64,000 bases of DNA from Hyphomicrobiales bacterium (lineage in GTDB: Bacteria; Pseudomonadota; Alphaproteobacteria; Rhizobiales; Beijerinckiaceae), in contig JAIYDY010000092.1 in the NCBI GenBank assembly GCA_027487245.1, forward strand, positions 26,737 to 90,736. Direction: 5' to 3'. Shown piece by piece: positions 1-9,660 of the stretch; position 1 is the stretch's first letter, and each line of letters begins with the position of its first letter. The position numbers were made by a program, and so were the translations under genes. The notes beneath the pieces were generated by a model. The model was not told the DNA's origin. It saw only the letters and a program-made list of their open reading frames with translations, and did no database searches.

Positions 1-531
1 GGTGCCGTATTTGGCGTGCTTTATCTCGGCTGGGTGCAGGTCTGGCTGATTGCCCAGGCCTTCCTCGGGCCGGTGACCATGGACGTGGTGATGGGTTTCT
101 GGTTCATCGTCTCGATCATCGCTGCGGCCATCATCCGCAAACCGGGTGCTGCGCTGTTCTCGGAGATGCTCGCCGCCGGCATCCAGATCCTGCTTGGCAG
201 CCCCGCCGGCCTGATCCTTCTGCTCACCGGTTTCGTGCAGGGCGCCGGCGCTGAAGCGGTGTTCGCCGCCACCCGCTGGAAGCGCTACACTCTGCCAGTG
301 CTGATCGCTGCTGGCGTCGGTGCAGCCGTGTTTTCGTTCATCTACACTTGGATCCGCTTCAACTATGGCGCGCTGGCTCCGGGCCTGCTTGTGCTCATGT
401 TCACGCTGCGCTGCCTGAGCGGAGCCTTGCTGGCCGGGGTTCTTGGCCACTTGATTGTCGAAGCCCTTTACAAGACCGGCGTGCTGTCGGGCCTGCCGAT
501 CGACCATGCCCGGCGCGCTGCCAGCGCCTGA
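1..531 (+). CDS. ECF transporter S component, YkoE family (5' end missing)
   Basis: This is the substrate-binding membrane subunit of an energy-coupling-factor uptake system. It resembles YkoE, which in other bacteria takes up the thiamine precursor hydroxymethylpyrimidine. The frame is open from base 1 (reading G-A-V-F-G-V) and no start is visible, so the true start lies left of the window. About 176 residues remain, nearly all hydrophobic, with roughly five membrane segments and a polar C-terminal tail. The stop overlaps the start of the ATPase gene by 26 bases, and the EcfT-like gene follows, which gives the order S-A/A'-T seen in ykoEDC operons. The substrate is inferred from family and context. 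Any TPP riboswitch would lie outside the window. Confidence 0.8.
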   Translation, partial: GAVFGVLYLGWVQVWLIAQAFLGPVTMDVVMGFWFIVSIIAAAIIRKPGAALFSEMLAAGIQILLGSPAGLILLLTGFVQGAGAEAVFAATRWKRYTLPVLIAAGVGAAVFSFIYTWIRFNYGALAPGLLVLMFTLRCLSGALLAGVLGHLIVEALYKTGVLSGLPIDHARRAASA

Positions 532-2188
532 TCCGGATGGCGTCGCGACGTGGCGCGGCACCACCGTCCGCTTCCCGCACCAGCGGCGGGATGCGGTCGG
601 ACCCGTCACGCTTGATCTCGCGGCTGGCGAGCACCTGCTGTTGCTCGGCCCATCCGGGGTGGGCAAATCCACCCTGCTCGACACACTGACGGGGCTCATC
701 CCGAATGTCATTCCCGCAACGGTCGGCGGCAGCGTCACGGCGCTCGGGATTGCGGCCGACAGCCGCACCCCGGCCGGGTGGGCGCAGCACATCGCCCGCC
801 ATTTTCAGGATGCCGACCAGACCTTGTGCGGCATGCGCGTCGATGACGAGGTCGCGTTCGCGCTGGAAAACCAGGGACTGCCTGCCGAGGCCATCCACCA
901 GCGCGTGGCCACAGCGATGCGCGATGTCGGGATCGATGAGGCCTGGCGCGGTCGGCGCACCACCACCCTGTCAGGCGGCGAGCGCCAGCTTGTCGCCCTC
1001 GCCGCCACGCTGGCGCAGGCCAGCCGCGTGCTGCTGGTCGACGAACCCACTTCCCATCTGGCCCCTTTGGCAGCCAGCCGCCTGCATCAACTGCTGATGA
1101 CACGAGCGCCGGGGCGGAGCGTCCTGATCGTCGATCACCGCCTTGACGGATTGATCGCGGCCATCGACCGCGTGGCCGTGCTCGGCCCCGATGGCAGCAT
1201 CATGGCTGAGGGGCCGCCGGCGGCGCTGTTCCGCACCCATGCCGCGCGGATTGATGCCGCCGGTGTCTGGCGTCCGCTCGCCAGTCACCTCGACACGGCC
1301 CTTGCGACGCAAGGAGTAGCCCCGCCACAACCACCCGTGAGCGTCGCCGATGTCGTGACTCACCTGAAGGCTCTCGGCGACGCCGAAAAGGCCCTCGCCC
1401 GGCAGGCGCTGATGCCACTGGTGGCGGCGGCCCTGCCGCGAGTGCCGACGCCAGCATTGGCGGGTCGGGAGATCGTCGTCCGGCTCTCTGGTGCGGACTG
1501 CGCGCCCTTCCTCGGACCGGTTGTTCTCCGCAATGTCGATCTGGCCGTAGCGCGGGGCGAATTCCTCGGCATCCTGGGTGCGAACGGGGCTGGAAAGTCC
1601 ACGCTCGGCCTCAGTCTTGCCGGCCTTGTCCGCCTGAAGGGCGGCGCGCGGGATGGCGCTCCGGGCGGCGTCGCCTTCCAGAACCCCGAAAACCAGTTCG
1701 TGACTGGTTCGGTGCGCGAGGAGATCGAAGCAGCGCTGGCGGTGCGCGGAACAGAAGCCTCGCAGCCCGAAACGGCGGACACGGTGCTCGCCGGCTGGGG
1801 TCTTGGCCATGCGGCAAGCCAGCATCCGTTCGAGCTGTCCCATGGGCAAAAGCGCCGGCTGGCGCTCGCGACCCTGACAGCAGGCGGACGCTGGCCCTTG
1901 CTTGTCCTCGATGAACCAATGGCGGGCCTTGATGCAGCGGCGACCGCCGCTCTCGCCCTGCGGATCGAGGCGCTGGCCGCTTCAGGCCACGCCATAGCGC
2001 TGATCACGCATGACATGGACCTGGCGCTGCGTCTTTGTCGCCGCTGCGTCGTGGTGGGCGAGGGCGCGATCCTGGCGGACGCGCCCACTGCCGAGGTGAT
2101 GGCCGATGCGGCGCTTCTGGCCCGCGCTGGTCTTGCACCACCCGTCTTCAAGCCCGTGCTCGACTGGTTCGGAGAGGCAGCGGCATGA
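506..2188 (+). CDS. ECF transporter ATPase, fused A/A' (YkoD-like)
   Basis: This energising subunit carries two ABC ATPase domains on one chain, replacing the separate EcfA and EcfA' proteins. The first Walker A (GPSGVGKST) is at about residues 48-56, followed by the signature LSGGERQ and Walker B LLVDEPTS. The second Walker A (GANGAGKST) is at about residues 358-366, with signature LSHGQKRR and Walker B LLVLDEPMAGLD. The ATG at 506 gives 560 residues; a longer frame from 455 would run deep into the upstream gene. The first Walker B is followed by S-H-L-A where most ATPases have G-L-D, and the second signature has H in place of the second Gly, so the two halves are not equivalent. It is cotranscribed with the S and T subunits. 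Confidence 0.85.
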   Translation: MPGALPAPDPDGVATWRGTTVRFPHQRRDAVGPVTLDLAAGEHLLLLGPSGVGKSTLLDTLTGLIPNVIPATVGGSVTALGIAADSRTPAGWAQHIARHFQDADQTLCGMRVDDEVAFALENQGLPAEAIHQRVATAMRDVGIDEAWRGRRTTTLSGGERQLVALAATLAQASRVLLVDEPTSHLAPLAASRLHQLLMTRAPGRSVLIVDHRLDGLIAAIDRVAVLGPDGSIMAEGPPAALFRTHAARIDAAGVWRPLASHLDTALATQGVAPPQPPVSVADVVTHLKALGDAEKALARQALMPLVAAALPRVPTPALAGREIVVRLSGADCAPFLGPVVLRNVDLAVARGEFLGILGANGAGKSTLGLSLAGLVRLKGGARDGAPGGVAFQNPENQFVTGSVREEIEAALAVRGTEASQPETADTVLAGWGLGHAASQHPFELSHGQKRRLALATLTAGGRWPLLVLDEPMAGLDAAATAALALRIEALAASGHAIALITHDMDLALRLCRRCVVVGEGAILADAPTAEVMADAALLARAGLAPPVFKPVLDWFGEAAA

Positions 2189-2961
2189 GTGTGCGCCTGT
2201 CAGATCACCTCCTGCAGTTTCGCCTGAACCAGCTTCACCCGCTGCCGAAGCTGATCGTCTGCCTGATCTGGCTGGTGGCTGCGATCGCGGTGTTCGATGC
2301 TCATTTCCAGCTCGTCACGATCGTGCTGGCCGCTGCAGCGCTGGTCCTGTTCAACCGCTCGTCGTTCTGGCTGGTGCTGGGGCTGATGGTCCCGTTTGCA
2401 CTGTTCGGCGTGGGCTTTTTGACCACCAGCATCCTGTTTCGGGATGGCAGCGATTTCGCCGTCAAGATGGCCGCCGAAGCGCCCTTCGTGTCCGAAGGCG
2501 TCTCAGCCGGGGTCGTGCTGTTCCTGCGCGCCATTGCCTGCGGCATGGTTTCGGCGCTGTTCACCCTGACGACGGACCCCGGAGATCTGGTCAAGGCCTT
2601 GATGAAGGATTGGCGCTTGTCGCCGCGCATCGGCTACGCCCTGTTTTCGGCCCTCAATCTTGTGCCCGATCTTGCCAGCGAGGCGCAGCAAATCAGGCTG
2701 GCACGGGCCATGAAGCGGGGCGGCTTGCCACGGCGCATTCCCGGTCTTGTGGAAGGTTTCAGCCTGATGCTGCCACTGCTCACCTTCGCCATCCGCAGGG
2801 CCAGCCGCGCGGCCATCGCCATGGAAGCACGCGGGCTCACCGGGCACGGCACCCGCACCATTCTTGGCGCACCGGTTCTGGCCTGGCGCGATCTGGTATT
2901 CGCAGGCTCGGCACTCGCGTTGCTGGCTGCAGCCTGCACGCTGGCCTGGATGCTTCGCTGA
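2185..2961 (+). CDS. ECF transporter T component (EcfT/YkoC-like membrane protein)
   Basis: This is the coupling membrane subunit that links the two ATPase domains to the substrate-specific subunit. It has 258 residues with about five hydrophobic segments. The Ala-Arg-containing cytoplasmic stretches typical of EcfT (ARAMKRGGL near residue 173 and AMEARGLTG near 213) match the coupling helices that contact the ATPases. The ATG at 2185 overlaps the upstream TGA as ATGA, which indicates translational coupling. It closes the YkoEDC-like operon. Confidence 0.85.
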   Translation: MSVRLSDHLLQFRLNQLHPLPKLIVCLIWLVAAIAVFDAHFQLVTIVLAAAALVLFNRSSFWLVLGLMVPFALFGVGFLTTSILFRDGSDFAVKMAAEAPFVSEGVSAGVVLFLRAIACGMVSALFTLTTDPGDLVKALMKDWRLSPRIGYALFSALNLVPDLASEAQQIRLARAMKRGGLPRRIPGLVEGFSLMLPLLTFAIRRASRAAIAMEARGLTGHGTRTILGAPVLAWRDLVFAGSALALLAAACTLAWMLR

Positions 2962-3357
2962 GCGCGACCGAAGGGCTCGGGCAGCCAAGGGTGCGCGCCC
3001 GCCTTGCGGAACCGTGACATCGCTGATGACCCGGCTGATCTCGGGCCGGTACGAGCCGCGGTTGGTGCCAGCCTTCAGTTCTGCCCCCACCCCATCCACA
3101 TCGTTTGTGCCGGCGTGCGCGGCATCTGCAATGCTGGTTTTACGTCCGGGATGGCAGGAGCACATCATCGGGCCGAGGTCTGACCTGCCACTGAGTGGTC
3201 CGGATGGAATGTTGGTGCGTTGACGGCCTCGACGCCAGCGCGGGCGGTGGTCGGCTTGCGGAGCAGCCCGCGCGGCCATCGCGGGCACAAAGACCTCCGG
3301 TGCCGGTGGCTGGTTTCCGAACGATCCACGCGGGCGCACCGTTTGTAGTGTCGCCGC
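2962..3357. other. 396-base region without a supported gene
   Basis: This gap separates the convergent ends of the ECF operon and the opp operon. Several frames are open through part of it, as expected at this GC content. None has a start with a Shine-Dalgarno match or a recognisable domain. On the minus strand, around 3020-3180, one frame reads AHAGTNDVDGVGAELKAG and could be a decayed coding remnant. I saw no clear terminator hairpin. Confidence 0.4.
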
Positions 3358-4950
3358 TTACCCTTTCCGGGACGCGGCGATCAGCTTGCGCGTGTAGTCG
3401 TGCTGCGGCGCATCGAAGATCGTGTCGGCTGGTCCCGCCTCGACCACTTGCCCGTCCTTCATCACCATCACCGTGTCGGACATCGCCCTGACCACGGCCA
3501 GATCATGGCTGATGAACAGGTAGGACAGGCCATACTTCTCCTGGAAACCCTTCAGCAGCAGCACGATCGCCTTCTGCACCGTGCGGTCGAGCGCCGATGT
3601 CGGTTCATCGAGAATGACGACATGCGGCTTCAGGATCATGGCGCGGGCGATGGCGATGCGTTGCCGCTGACCTCCCGAGAATTCGTGGGGATAGCGGTTG
3701 CGCATGGCCGCATCGAGTTGCACCTCGCCGAAGGCCTGGGCGGCGCGGGCATCGCGCTCGCGGCGACCAAGGCCGGGATCTTGAACCAGAAGGCCCTCGG
3801 TGATGATGTCGCCGACGGTCATGCGCGGGCTGAGCGAGCCGAACGGATCCTGGAAGACGACCTGCATCTGCTTGCGCAGCGGGCGCATCTCGTCGCGCGA
3901 AAGTGGCAGCAGGGCGCGGTCCTCGAAGGTGATCCGGCCCGTGGCGGGCGCCATCTTGAGAATGGCCTTGCCCAGCGTCGACTTGCCGGAACCGGACTCG
4001 CCCACAATGCCGATGGTCTGGCCCTTCCTCAAGGTCAGGCTGACGCCATCAACGGCCTTGATGTCTGATGAATCGCGGCCGAAGAACCCGCGCGTCATGC
4101 GGTATGTCACGCGCACGTCCTTCGCCTCGATCATGATCGGGGCATCGGGCGAGGGTGGTTCCTTCCGTCCTTCGGGCTCGGCAGCCAGCAGCATCTGCGT
4201 GTAGGGATGCTTTGGCGCAGCAAAGATCGCTTTCGCCCCGCCATGCTCGACGATCTCGCCGGTGCGCATCACATAGACCGAGGTGGCATACTTGCGCACG
4301 ATCCCGAGATCATGGGTGATCAGCACCACAGCCATGCCGAGCCGCTGCTGCAATTCGGCGATCAGCGCCAGGATCTCGGCCTCGATGGTGACATCAAGGG
4401 CCGTGGTCGGCTCATCGGCGATCAGGATGTCCGGATCGTTGGCGAGCGCCATGGCGATCATCACGCGCTGCCGCTGGCCTCCCGACAATTCGTGCGGGTA
4501 GGAATCGAGGCGCTGCTCGGGCTGCGGAATGCGGACCAGCTTGAGCAGTTCCAGCGCGCGGGCCCGAGCCTGGTCCTTCGAGAGCCCCTGATGCTGGCGC
4601 AAGGTGGCGGAAATCTGCGATCCGATCTTGTAGAGCGGATCCAGCGACGTCATCGGCTCCTGGAAGATCATCGAGAGCTTGCGCCCCCTGAGCTTGTTCA
4701 GATCGCCGGCAGGCAGCCCGATGATCTCCGTGCCGCGATAGCGGATCGAGCCGGTGACCTCGCCATTCTGGGCCAGGAGACCCATGGCGGCCATGACGCT
4801 CTGGCTCTTGCCCGAACCCGACTCGCCGACAATGGCGACGAACTCACCGGGATGGACATCGATTGTCGAGCCCTTCACCGCCTCGACATAACCGTCATTG
4901 GTCCGGAAACGGATCGCAACATTGCGAAAACTGAGGATTGGTTCGGACAT
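3358..4950 (-). CDS. Oligopeptide ABC transporter ATPase, fused OppD-OppF type
   Basis: This double ATPase powers the peptide importer encoded just upstream. The N-terminal half is OppD/DppD-like (Walker [10 protein letters not shown] at residues 42-50, signature LSGGQRQR, Walker [13 protein letters not shown]). The C-terminal half is OppF-like (GESGSGKST, signature [20 protein letters not shown]). Its 530 residues match the YejF/GsiA class in which the two ATPases are fused. The ATG at 4950 overlaps the oppC stop (TGATG). A GTG one codon upstream at 4953 is possible but less likely. It is the last gene of the minus-strand operon. Confidence 0.88.
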   Translation of the reverse strand: MSEPILSFRNVAIRFRTNDGYVEAVKGSTIDVHPGEFVAIVGESGSGKSQSVMAAMGLLAQNGEVTGSIRYRGTEIIGLPAGDLNKLRGRKLSMIFQEPMTSLDPLYKIGSQISATLRQHQGLSKDQARARALELLKLVRIPQPEQRLDSYPHELSGGQRQRVMIAMALANDPDILIADEPTTALDVTIEAEILALIAELQQRLGMAVVLITHDLGIVRKYATSVYVMRTGEIVEHGGAKAIFAAPKHPYTQMLLAAEPEGRKEPPSPDAPIMIEAKDVRVTYRMTRGFFGRDSSDIKAVDGVSLTLRKGQTIGIVGESGSGKSTLGKAILKMAPATGRITFEDRALLPLSRDEMRPLRKQMQVVFQDPFGSLSPRMTVGDIITEGLLVQDPGLGRRERDARAAQAFGEVQLDAAMRNRYPHEFSGGQRQRIAIARAMILKPHVVILDEPTSALDRTVQKAIVLLLKGFQEKYGLSYLFISHDLAVVRAMSDTVMVMKDGQVVEAGPADTIFDAPQHDYTRKLIAASRKG

Positions 4951-6068
4951 CACCGATCCTTCGGATCAAGCGCGTCGCGCAGCCCGTCGCCAAGGAAGTT
5001 CAGCGCGAACAGCGTGGTGACGAGGAACAGAGCTGGGAAGAAAAGCAGCCATTCGGCATTCTGGATGTTGCGGGCGCCATCGGAGATCAGCACGCCCCAG
5101 CTGGTCATCGGCTCCTGCACGCCAAGACCGAGAAATGACAGGAAGCTTTCGAGCAGGATGACCTTCGGCACCAGAAGCGTCATGTAGACCACGACCGGGC
5201 CGAGCGTGTTGGGGATGATGTGGCGGCGCAGGATGCCGTTCGAGGTGACGCCCAGCGCCTCGGCGGCCTGCACGTATTCCTGGCGCTTGATCGACAGGGT
5301 CTGCCCCCTGACGATGCGGGCCATGTCGAGCCACTCAATGGCCCCGACCGCCAGGAACATCAGGATGAAGTTGCGCCCGAAAAACACCACCAGCATGATC
5401 ACGAAAAAGATGAACGGCAGCGCATAAAGAATGTCGACGATGCGCATCATCACGGTGTCGATGCGTCCGCCCAGATAGCCCGCCGTCGCGCCGTAGGCCA
5501 CGCCGATGAGCAGCGCAACACCGGTCGCCAGGAGGCCGATGGCCAGCGACACCCGCCCGGCGATGAGCGTGCGGGTGAACAGGTCGCGGCCATTGCCGTC
5601 GGTTCCGAACAGGAAGGTGCGCCAGCGGATCGGCGCATCGATCACCAGCTTGCGCCCCTCGTCCGCCCGCTCGACCACGTTGGCGCCCTGGAAGAGGTCA
5701 GAGCGGCCAAAGAAGGCAAGGTTGCGCTCGTCGATAGCGCGCGGGCTGACCAGCGTCACGCGGACCGATCCGCCGATGACCTGCTGTGTCTCGATCTGCG
5801 CGCGGACACGCGCGGCGATCCGCTCCACGGCCGGCGCGATCTGCTCGGGCTTGGGGTAGGCCGTCAGGCTCGCCGGAACCCGCACGTATTCGGTGTAGAC
5901 GCGCTCGTACTGGTGCGGCGAGAACCACGGTCCGGCAATCGAGATCACGCCCATGAAGATCAGGAAGAACAGGCTTGTGACCGCTGCCTTGTTGCGGAAC
6001 AGGCGGATGCGGGCATCGGCCCAGAGCGAGCGTCCGACCGGGACAGGTTGGGCCAGGACATCGCTCAT
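4950..6068 (-). CDS. Peptide ABC transporter permease, OppC type
   Basis: This is one of two membrane subunits of the peptide importer, 372 residues long. The N-terminal OppC-type segment (RLFRNKAAVTSLFFLIF) is followed by an unusually long extracytoplasmic loop at about residues 50-160, then by the conserved BPD_transp_1 core of about five membrane segments. The EAA-type loop reads EALGVTSNGILRRHIIPN. The loop length recalls YejE/OppC relatives. The start overlaps the oppB stop as ATGA, and the stop overlaps the ATPase start, so all three are translationally coupled. Confidence 0.88.
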   Translation of the reverse strand: MSDVLAQPVPVGRSLWADARIRLFRNKAAVTSLFFLIFMGVISIAGPWFSPHQYERVYTEYVRVPASLTAYPKPEQIAPAVERIAARVRAQIETQQVIGGSVRVTLVSPRAIDERNLAFFGRSDLFQGANVVERADEGRKLVIDAPIRWRTFLFGTDGNGRDLFTRTLIAGRVSLAIGLLATGVALLIGVAYGATAGYLGGRIDTVMMRIVDILYALPFIFFVIMLVVFFGRNFILMFLAVGAIEWLDMARIVRGQTLSIKRQEYVQAAEALGVTSNGILRRHIIPNTLGPVVVYMTLLVPKVILLESFLSFLGLGVQEPMTSWGVLISDGARNIQNAEWLLFFPALFLVTTLFALNFLGDGLRDALDPKDR

Positions 6069-6988
6069 GTGTCATACCTGACGCGCGGATCGAGCAGCGC
6101 GTAAAGAATGTCGACGATCAGGTTGAAGACCAGCACGAACACCGCCACCATCACGACAGTGCCCATCACCAGCGTGTAGTCGCGGTTCAGCGCGCCTTCG
6201 ACGAAGTAGCGCCCGACACCGGGAAGCCCGAAGATGGTTTCGATCACCACCGATCCGGTGAGCAGGGCCGCCGCTGCCGGGCCCATGTAGGACACCACCG
6301 GCAGCATCGCTCCGCGCAGGGCGTGGATCGCGATCGTGCTGCGCGGCAGGCCCTGGCTGCGCAGGGTGCGGATGTGGTTGGACCGCAGCGCCTCGATCAT
6401 GGAGGCGCGAATCATGCGTGCGACGACCGCGACCTGCGGCAAGGCGAGCGCGATCACAGGCAGGATCAGGTTTCTGATATGGCCATTGTTCCAGCCACCG
6501 ACCGGCAGCCATGCCAACATCAGCCCGAATACGATCTGAAGCACGGGTGCGACCACGAAGGTCGGTATCGTGATGCCGAAGGTGGCAAACACCATCACCG
6601 AATAGTCTGCCGGCTGGTTCTGGCGGAAGGCCGCGATGGTGCCCAGCACGATCCCGATCGCGAGGGCCAGCAGCAAGGCGAGCCCCCCGATCGTGATCGA
6701 GACCGGCAGCCCGCGTGCCAGAAGCTCGGCCACGGTGAAATCCCGCGCATAGAAGGAAGGGCCGAAATCCCCGGTCGCCAGATGGCTGAGATAGAGCCAG
6801 TACTGCTCGATCAGCGGCCGATCCAGCTTGTAGATCCGGTTGAGGTTCTCCATCACCTTGGCTTCGAGCGGCTGTTCGAGATCGAACGGACCGCCCGGTG
6901 CCAGCCGGATCAGGAAGAACGACAGCGTCACCACCACGAACAGCGTGGGCAAGGCCGAGGTCAGCCGTCTGAAGATGTACATCAGCAT
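6065..6988 (-). CDS. oppB: Peptide ABC transporter permease, OppB type
   Basis: This is the second membrane subunit of the peptide importer. The N-terminus (MYIFRRLTSALPTLFVV, then RLAPGGPFD) is the hallmark of OppB/DppB proteins, and the EAA-like loop reads LRSQGLPRSTIAIHALR. Six membrane segments are expected. ATG codons at 6988 and 6982 are both possible. I chose 6988 because a GGGG stretch precedes it; the longer frame to 7021 adds unlikely residues. It is 307 residues long. Confidence 0.87.
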   Translation of the reverse strand: MLMYIFRRLTSALPTLFVVVTLSFFLIRLAPGGPFDLEQPLEAKVMENLNRIYKLDRPLIEQYWLYLSHLATGDFGPSFYARDFTVAELLARGLPVSITIGGLALLLALAIGIVLGTIAAFRQNQPADYSVMVFATFGITIPTFVVAPVLQIVFGLMLAWLPVGGWNNGHIRNLILPVIALALPQVAVVARMIRASMIEALRSNHIRTLRSQGLPRSTIAIHALRGAMLPVVSYMGPAAAALLTGSVVIETIFGLPGVGRYFVEGALNRDYTLVMGTVVMVAVFVLVFNLIVDILYALLDPRVRYDT

Positions 6989-7023
6989 GGCGCAAGCCCC
7001 AAGCTCTGCACCGCCCCACAAAT

Positions 7024-7101
7024 CCTCATCCTGAGCCCGTCGAAGGAGGAGCTCCAGAGAACGGTGCTACTGCCTCGTCCTTCGACAGGCTCAGGATGAG
7101 G
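7024..7101. repeat. REP-like palindrome between oppA and oppB
   Basis: Two 24-base arms (7024-7047 and 7078-7101) are reverse complements with one mismatch, separated by a 30-base spacer. The core reads CTCATCCTGAGC on the left and GCTCAGGATGAG on the right. The element lies in the 158-base gap between the oppA stop and the oppB start, inside the transcript. Similar CTCATCCTGAGC...GTCGAAGGA palindromes occur as dispersed intergenic repeats in many proteobacterial genomes (from memory). The RNA hairpin could protect the oppA message or reduce expression of the downstream genes. No second copy was found in this window. Confidence 0.8.
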
Positions 7102-7146
7102 CAGGCTGATGGCGCGGGCCATTTTGGCGAGGGTCGCGGACGCAAC

Positions 7147-8754
7147 TCAGCCTTTGATCGACATGTATCGTGTCGGGTTCGAGGCGCGCGGATTTGGCGT
7201 GAAGCCTTCAAGCTTCGGCGAAATCAGGTTGCGGTTGGTGAAGAACAGCACGGGCGTATAGGGCGCTTCGTTGAGCAGGATCGTTTCGGCCTGGCCAAGA
7301 ATTCCGGCGCGCTTGGTGATGTCGACTTCGGCAGCGGCGCGCCTCATCAGCTCGTCATACTGGGCGTTCGACCAGCGGGCATAGTTCAGGCCGGGAATGG
7401 CGCTGGATTCGAGCAGGAACAGGAAGTTCCGGGGACCGTTATAGTCGGCGATCCAGCCGGCGCGGGCCACATCGTAGGCCCCGCGATCACGCAGGAAGGC
7501 GAAGTGCGTGCGCCCGTCGGTGGAGATCGGGGTCGTTTCGACACCGATCGCCTTCCACTGGTCGGCAATCGCAACGAAGGTCGCCTGGTTCTCAGGGCTC
7601 ATGTTGAAGCGATACTCGACCTTGAGCGGCTTGCCCGGACCGAAACCGGCCTCGGCCAGAAGCTTCTTCGCCGCTTCCTCGCGGTCGATCACCGACTGTG
7701 CCTTGAAGCCCAGTTCGATCTGGGGACCGTAGTTGTTGGTGCCCGGTGGCACGAACGAATAGCCCGGCAGCATCGAGCCGTTCCAGACCTGTTCGGCGAT
7801 GAACTCGCGGTCGAGCACCATGGACAGGGCACGGCGCACGCGCGCGTCGTTGAAGGGCGGCTTGTCGTTGTTGAAGGTCAGATACCAGATGCCGAGTTGC
7901 GGCGTCACCGAGACCTGAGCGCCGAGTTGCTGGCGCAGGCTCTTGATCTGGTTGGCCGGGATGTTCACCGTCGACAGGATTTCCCCGGCCTGGAAGCGGC
8001 GGGCAGCCGCGGCCGAGTCGGCCAGCGGAATGAAGTTGACCTGATCGATCTTCACATTGGCCGCGTCATGGAATGATGGATTCTTGACCAGCGAGGCCTG
8101 CGCCCCGGGCGTGAACTCGCGCAGGCGGAAGGCCCCGTTCGACACCTTGTTCTCGGGCTTGACGAAATTGCTCCCATGCTGCGCCACCGAGGCGGGATGC
8201 AGTGGCCCTGCCACAGGCAGGGTCAGCAATTCGATGAAATAAGGGGTCGGGTTGTTGAGCGTGACTTCGAGCGTGCGGTCATCGATGGCGCGGATGCCGA
8301 TATCCTCGGGCTTCGCGCCAGCTGTCCCCTTGTGCACGGCCTCGAGGCCCTTCACCGGATACAGGACGTTGGTGTACTTCGCGCCTGTCTCGGGGGCCGC
8401 AGCCCTGCGCCAGGCGAACACGAAGTCACCGGCCTTGACTGCATCGCCGTTCGACCACTTCGCGTTGGCGCGCAGCTTGAAGGTGTAGACCTTGCCATCG
8501 TCCGAACTGGTCCAGCTCTCCGCCACGCCGGGCACGACCTTGCCTTGGCCGTTGTGGATGATCAGGCCCTCGTAGAGATCGCGCATGATGTGGAACTCGG
8601 CCGATGTCGAGATCTTCTGCGGATCAAGGGTCTCGGGATCGGCTTCCTGTCCCCGGTTGTAGACGACCTGCGCCATGGCCGGCAGGCTTGCCAGCGCGCT
8701 GGTGGTCAGGATGAGGCTTGCGAAGACGGCATTGGCCAGACGGCGGTTGATCAT
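7147..8754 (-). CDS. oppA: Peptide ABC transporter substrate-binding protein, OppA type
   Basis: This is the periplasmic receptor of the peptide importer (SBP_bac_5 family), 535 residues. A signal peptide spans about residues 1-26, ending A-M-A before [16 protein letters not shown], the usual start of mature OppA-like proteins. The ATG at 8754 has a strong AAGGAGA about seven bases upstream, so the open frame further upstream is discarded. It is the first gene of the minus-strand operon oppA-oppB-oppC-oppDF. Family members bind di- to oligopeptides or related compounds; the exact ligand cannot be read from the sequence. Confidence 0.9.
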   Translation of the reverse strand: MINRRLANAVFASLILTTSALASLPAMAQVVYNRGQEADPETLDPQKISTSAEFHIMRDLYEGLIIHNGQGKVVPGVAESWTSSDDGKVYTFKLRANAKWSNGDAVKAGDFVFAWRRAAAPETGAKYTNVLYPVKGLEAVHKGTAGAKPEDIGIRAIDDRTLEVTLNNPTPYFIELLTLPVAGPLHPASVAQHGSNFVKPENKVSNGAFRLREFTPGAQASLVKNPSFHDAANVKIDQVNFIPLADSAAAARRFQAGEILSTVNIPANQIKSLRQQLGAQVSVTPQLGIWYLTFNNDKPPFNDARVRRALSMVLDREFIAEQVWNGSMLPGYSFVPPGTNNYGPQIELGFKAQSVIDREEAAKKLLAEAGFGPGKPLKVEYRFNMSPENQATFVAIADQWKAIGVETTPISTDGRTHFAFLRDRGAYDVARAGWIADYNGPRNFLFLLESSAIPGLNYARWSNAQYDELMRRAAAEVDITKRAGILGQAETILLNEAPYTPVLFFTNRNLISPKLEGFTPNPRASNPTRYMSIKG

Positions 8755-8791
8755 GACGGCTCTCCTTGCCGGATAACCCGGCCATTTCTCG

Positions 8792-8808
8792 ATACTGGGC
8801 GCCAGTAT
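8792..8808. promoter_or_regulatory. Perfect dyad, candidate operator of the opp operon
   Basis: The sequence ATACTGGGCGCCAGTAT is two perfect 7-base arms around GCG. It lies 38 bases upstream of the oppA start, in the divergent region between oppA and the UPF0260 gene. That position suits a repressor site over the oppA promoter. The cognate regulator is unknown. Confidence 0.4.
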
Positions 8809-8970
8809 GGAATGACCCTCGCAACTTGGAAAGGGGGGCAGATGAAGGAGCGATCGCTTATGCTGTCCGGCACCGCGTCCATGCGCCCCTTGCAAGACCT
8901 GCCGAAAAACGGTTCACCGGACATGGCGCCACGGACGACAACGGCGATGGCGCAAGCGTGCGAGATCGAC

Positions 8971-9438
8971 ATGAGCAACCTTCCGTTCTGGAAGACCACG
9001 ACGCTGGACCAGATGAGCCCCGAGCAGTGGGAAAGCCTCTGTGACGGGTGCGGTCGTTGCTGCCTGATCAAGCTTGAGGATGAGGACACGGGCGCGATCC
9101 ACGCCACCGATGTGGGGTGCACCCTGTTCGATGCCGGCTCTTGCCGCTGCAAGGATTATGGCAACAGGGCGACCAAGGTGCCGGACTGCGTGACGCTGAC
9201 GCCCGAGCAGGTGCGCACGCTGCGCTGGCTGCCGCCGACCTGCGGCTACAGGCTGGTGGCCAACGGGGAGGACCTGAAATGGTGGCACCCGTTGGTGTCC
9301 GGCACGCCCGGCACCGTGATCGAGGCGGGCGTTTCAGTGAAGGGCCGGGTTTTCGCCAGCGAGGATGAGGTGCTGGTCGAGAATCTCGTGGACCGCGTCA
9401 AGACCTGGCCATTGCGCTGGCCGCCGAAGGCACGCTAG
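8971..9438 (+). CDS. UPF0260 (YcgN-type) cysteine-cluster protein
   Basis: This 155-residue protein belongs to the YkgJ/UPF0260 family, whose function is unknown. A cysteine cluster (CDGCGRCC) is near residue 25, with later conserved cysteines in CTLF, CRCKDY, PDC and PTCGYR and a WWHPLVSG motif. The pattern suggests metal or Fe-S binding. The start at 8971 matches the usual family length and the typical PFWK N-terminus. An ATG at 8842 with a good AAGGGGGG upstream would add 43 residues and cannot be excluded. Confidence 0.8.
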   Translation: MSNLPFWKTTTLDQMSPEQWESLCDGCGRCCLIKLEDEDTGAIHATDVGCTLFDAGSCRCKDYGNRATKVPDCVTLTPEQVRTLRWLPPTCGYRLVANGEDLKWWHPLVSGTPGTVIEAGVSVKGRVFASEDEVLVENLVDRVKTWPLRWPPKAR

Positions 9439-9660
9439 AACGCGCCTGCCCGAGCCTGGCGGCCAGCAAACAGATATGGTGATCGTTCACAATCAGCTGT
9501 AGCGCGCTTCCTGCGACAGATCGTGGTGCTCCTCGCCCGCACCCATCGCCAATGGCGCGCCATTGCTTGGCGGCCAAGAGGCACCGGGACCCGGTCTGCC
9601 GCGCCCCCTGCCCCGGACAAGGTCGGAAACATCGAACCCGAAAACACAACGGATGAACCC

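Noticed and set aside
3358..6988. Dipeptide (Dpp) or microcin/Yej identity for the peptide transporter
   Set aside because: The fused ATPase resembles YejF, but the binding protein is OppA-like. The sequence supports only a peptide importer of the Opp/Dpp class.
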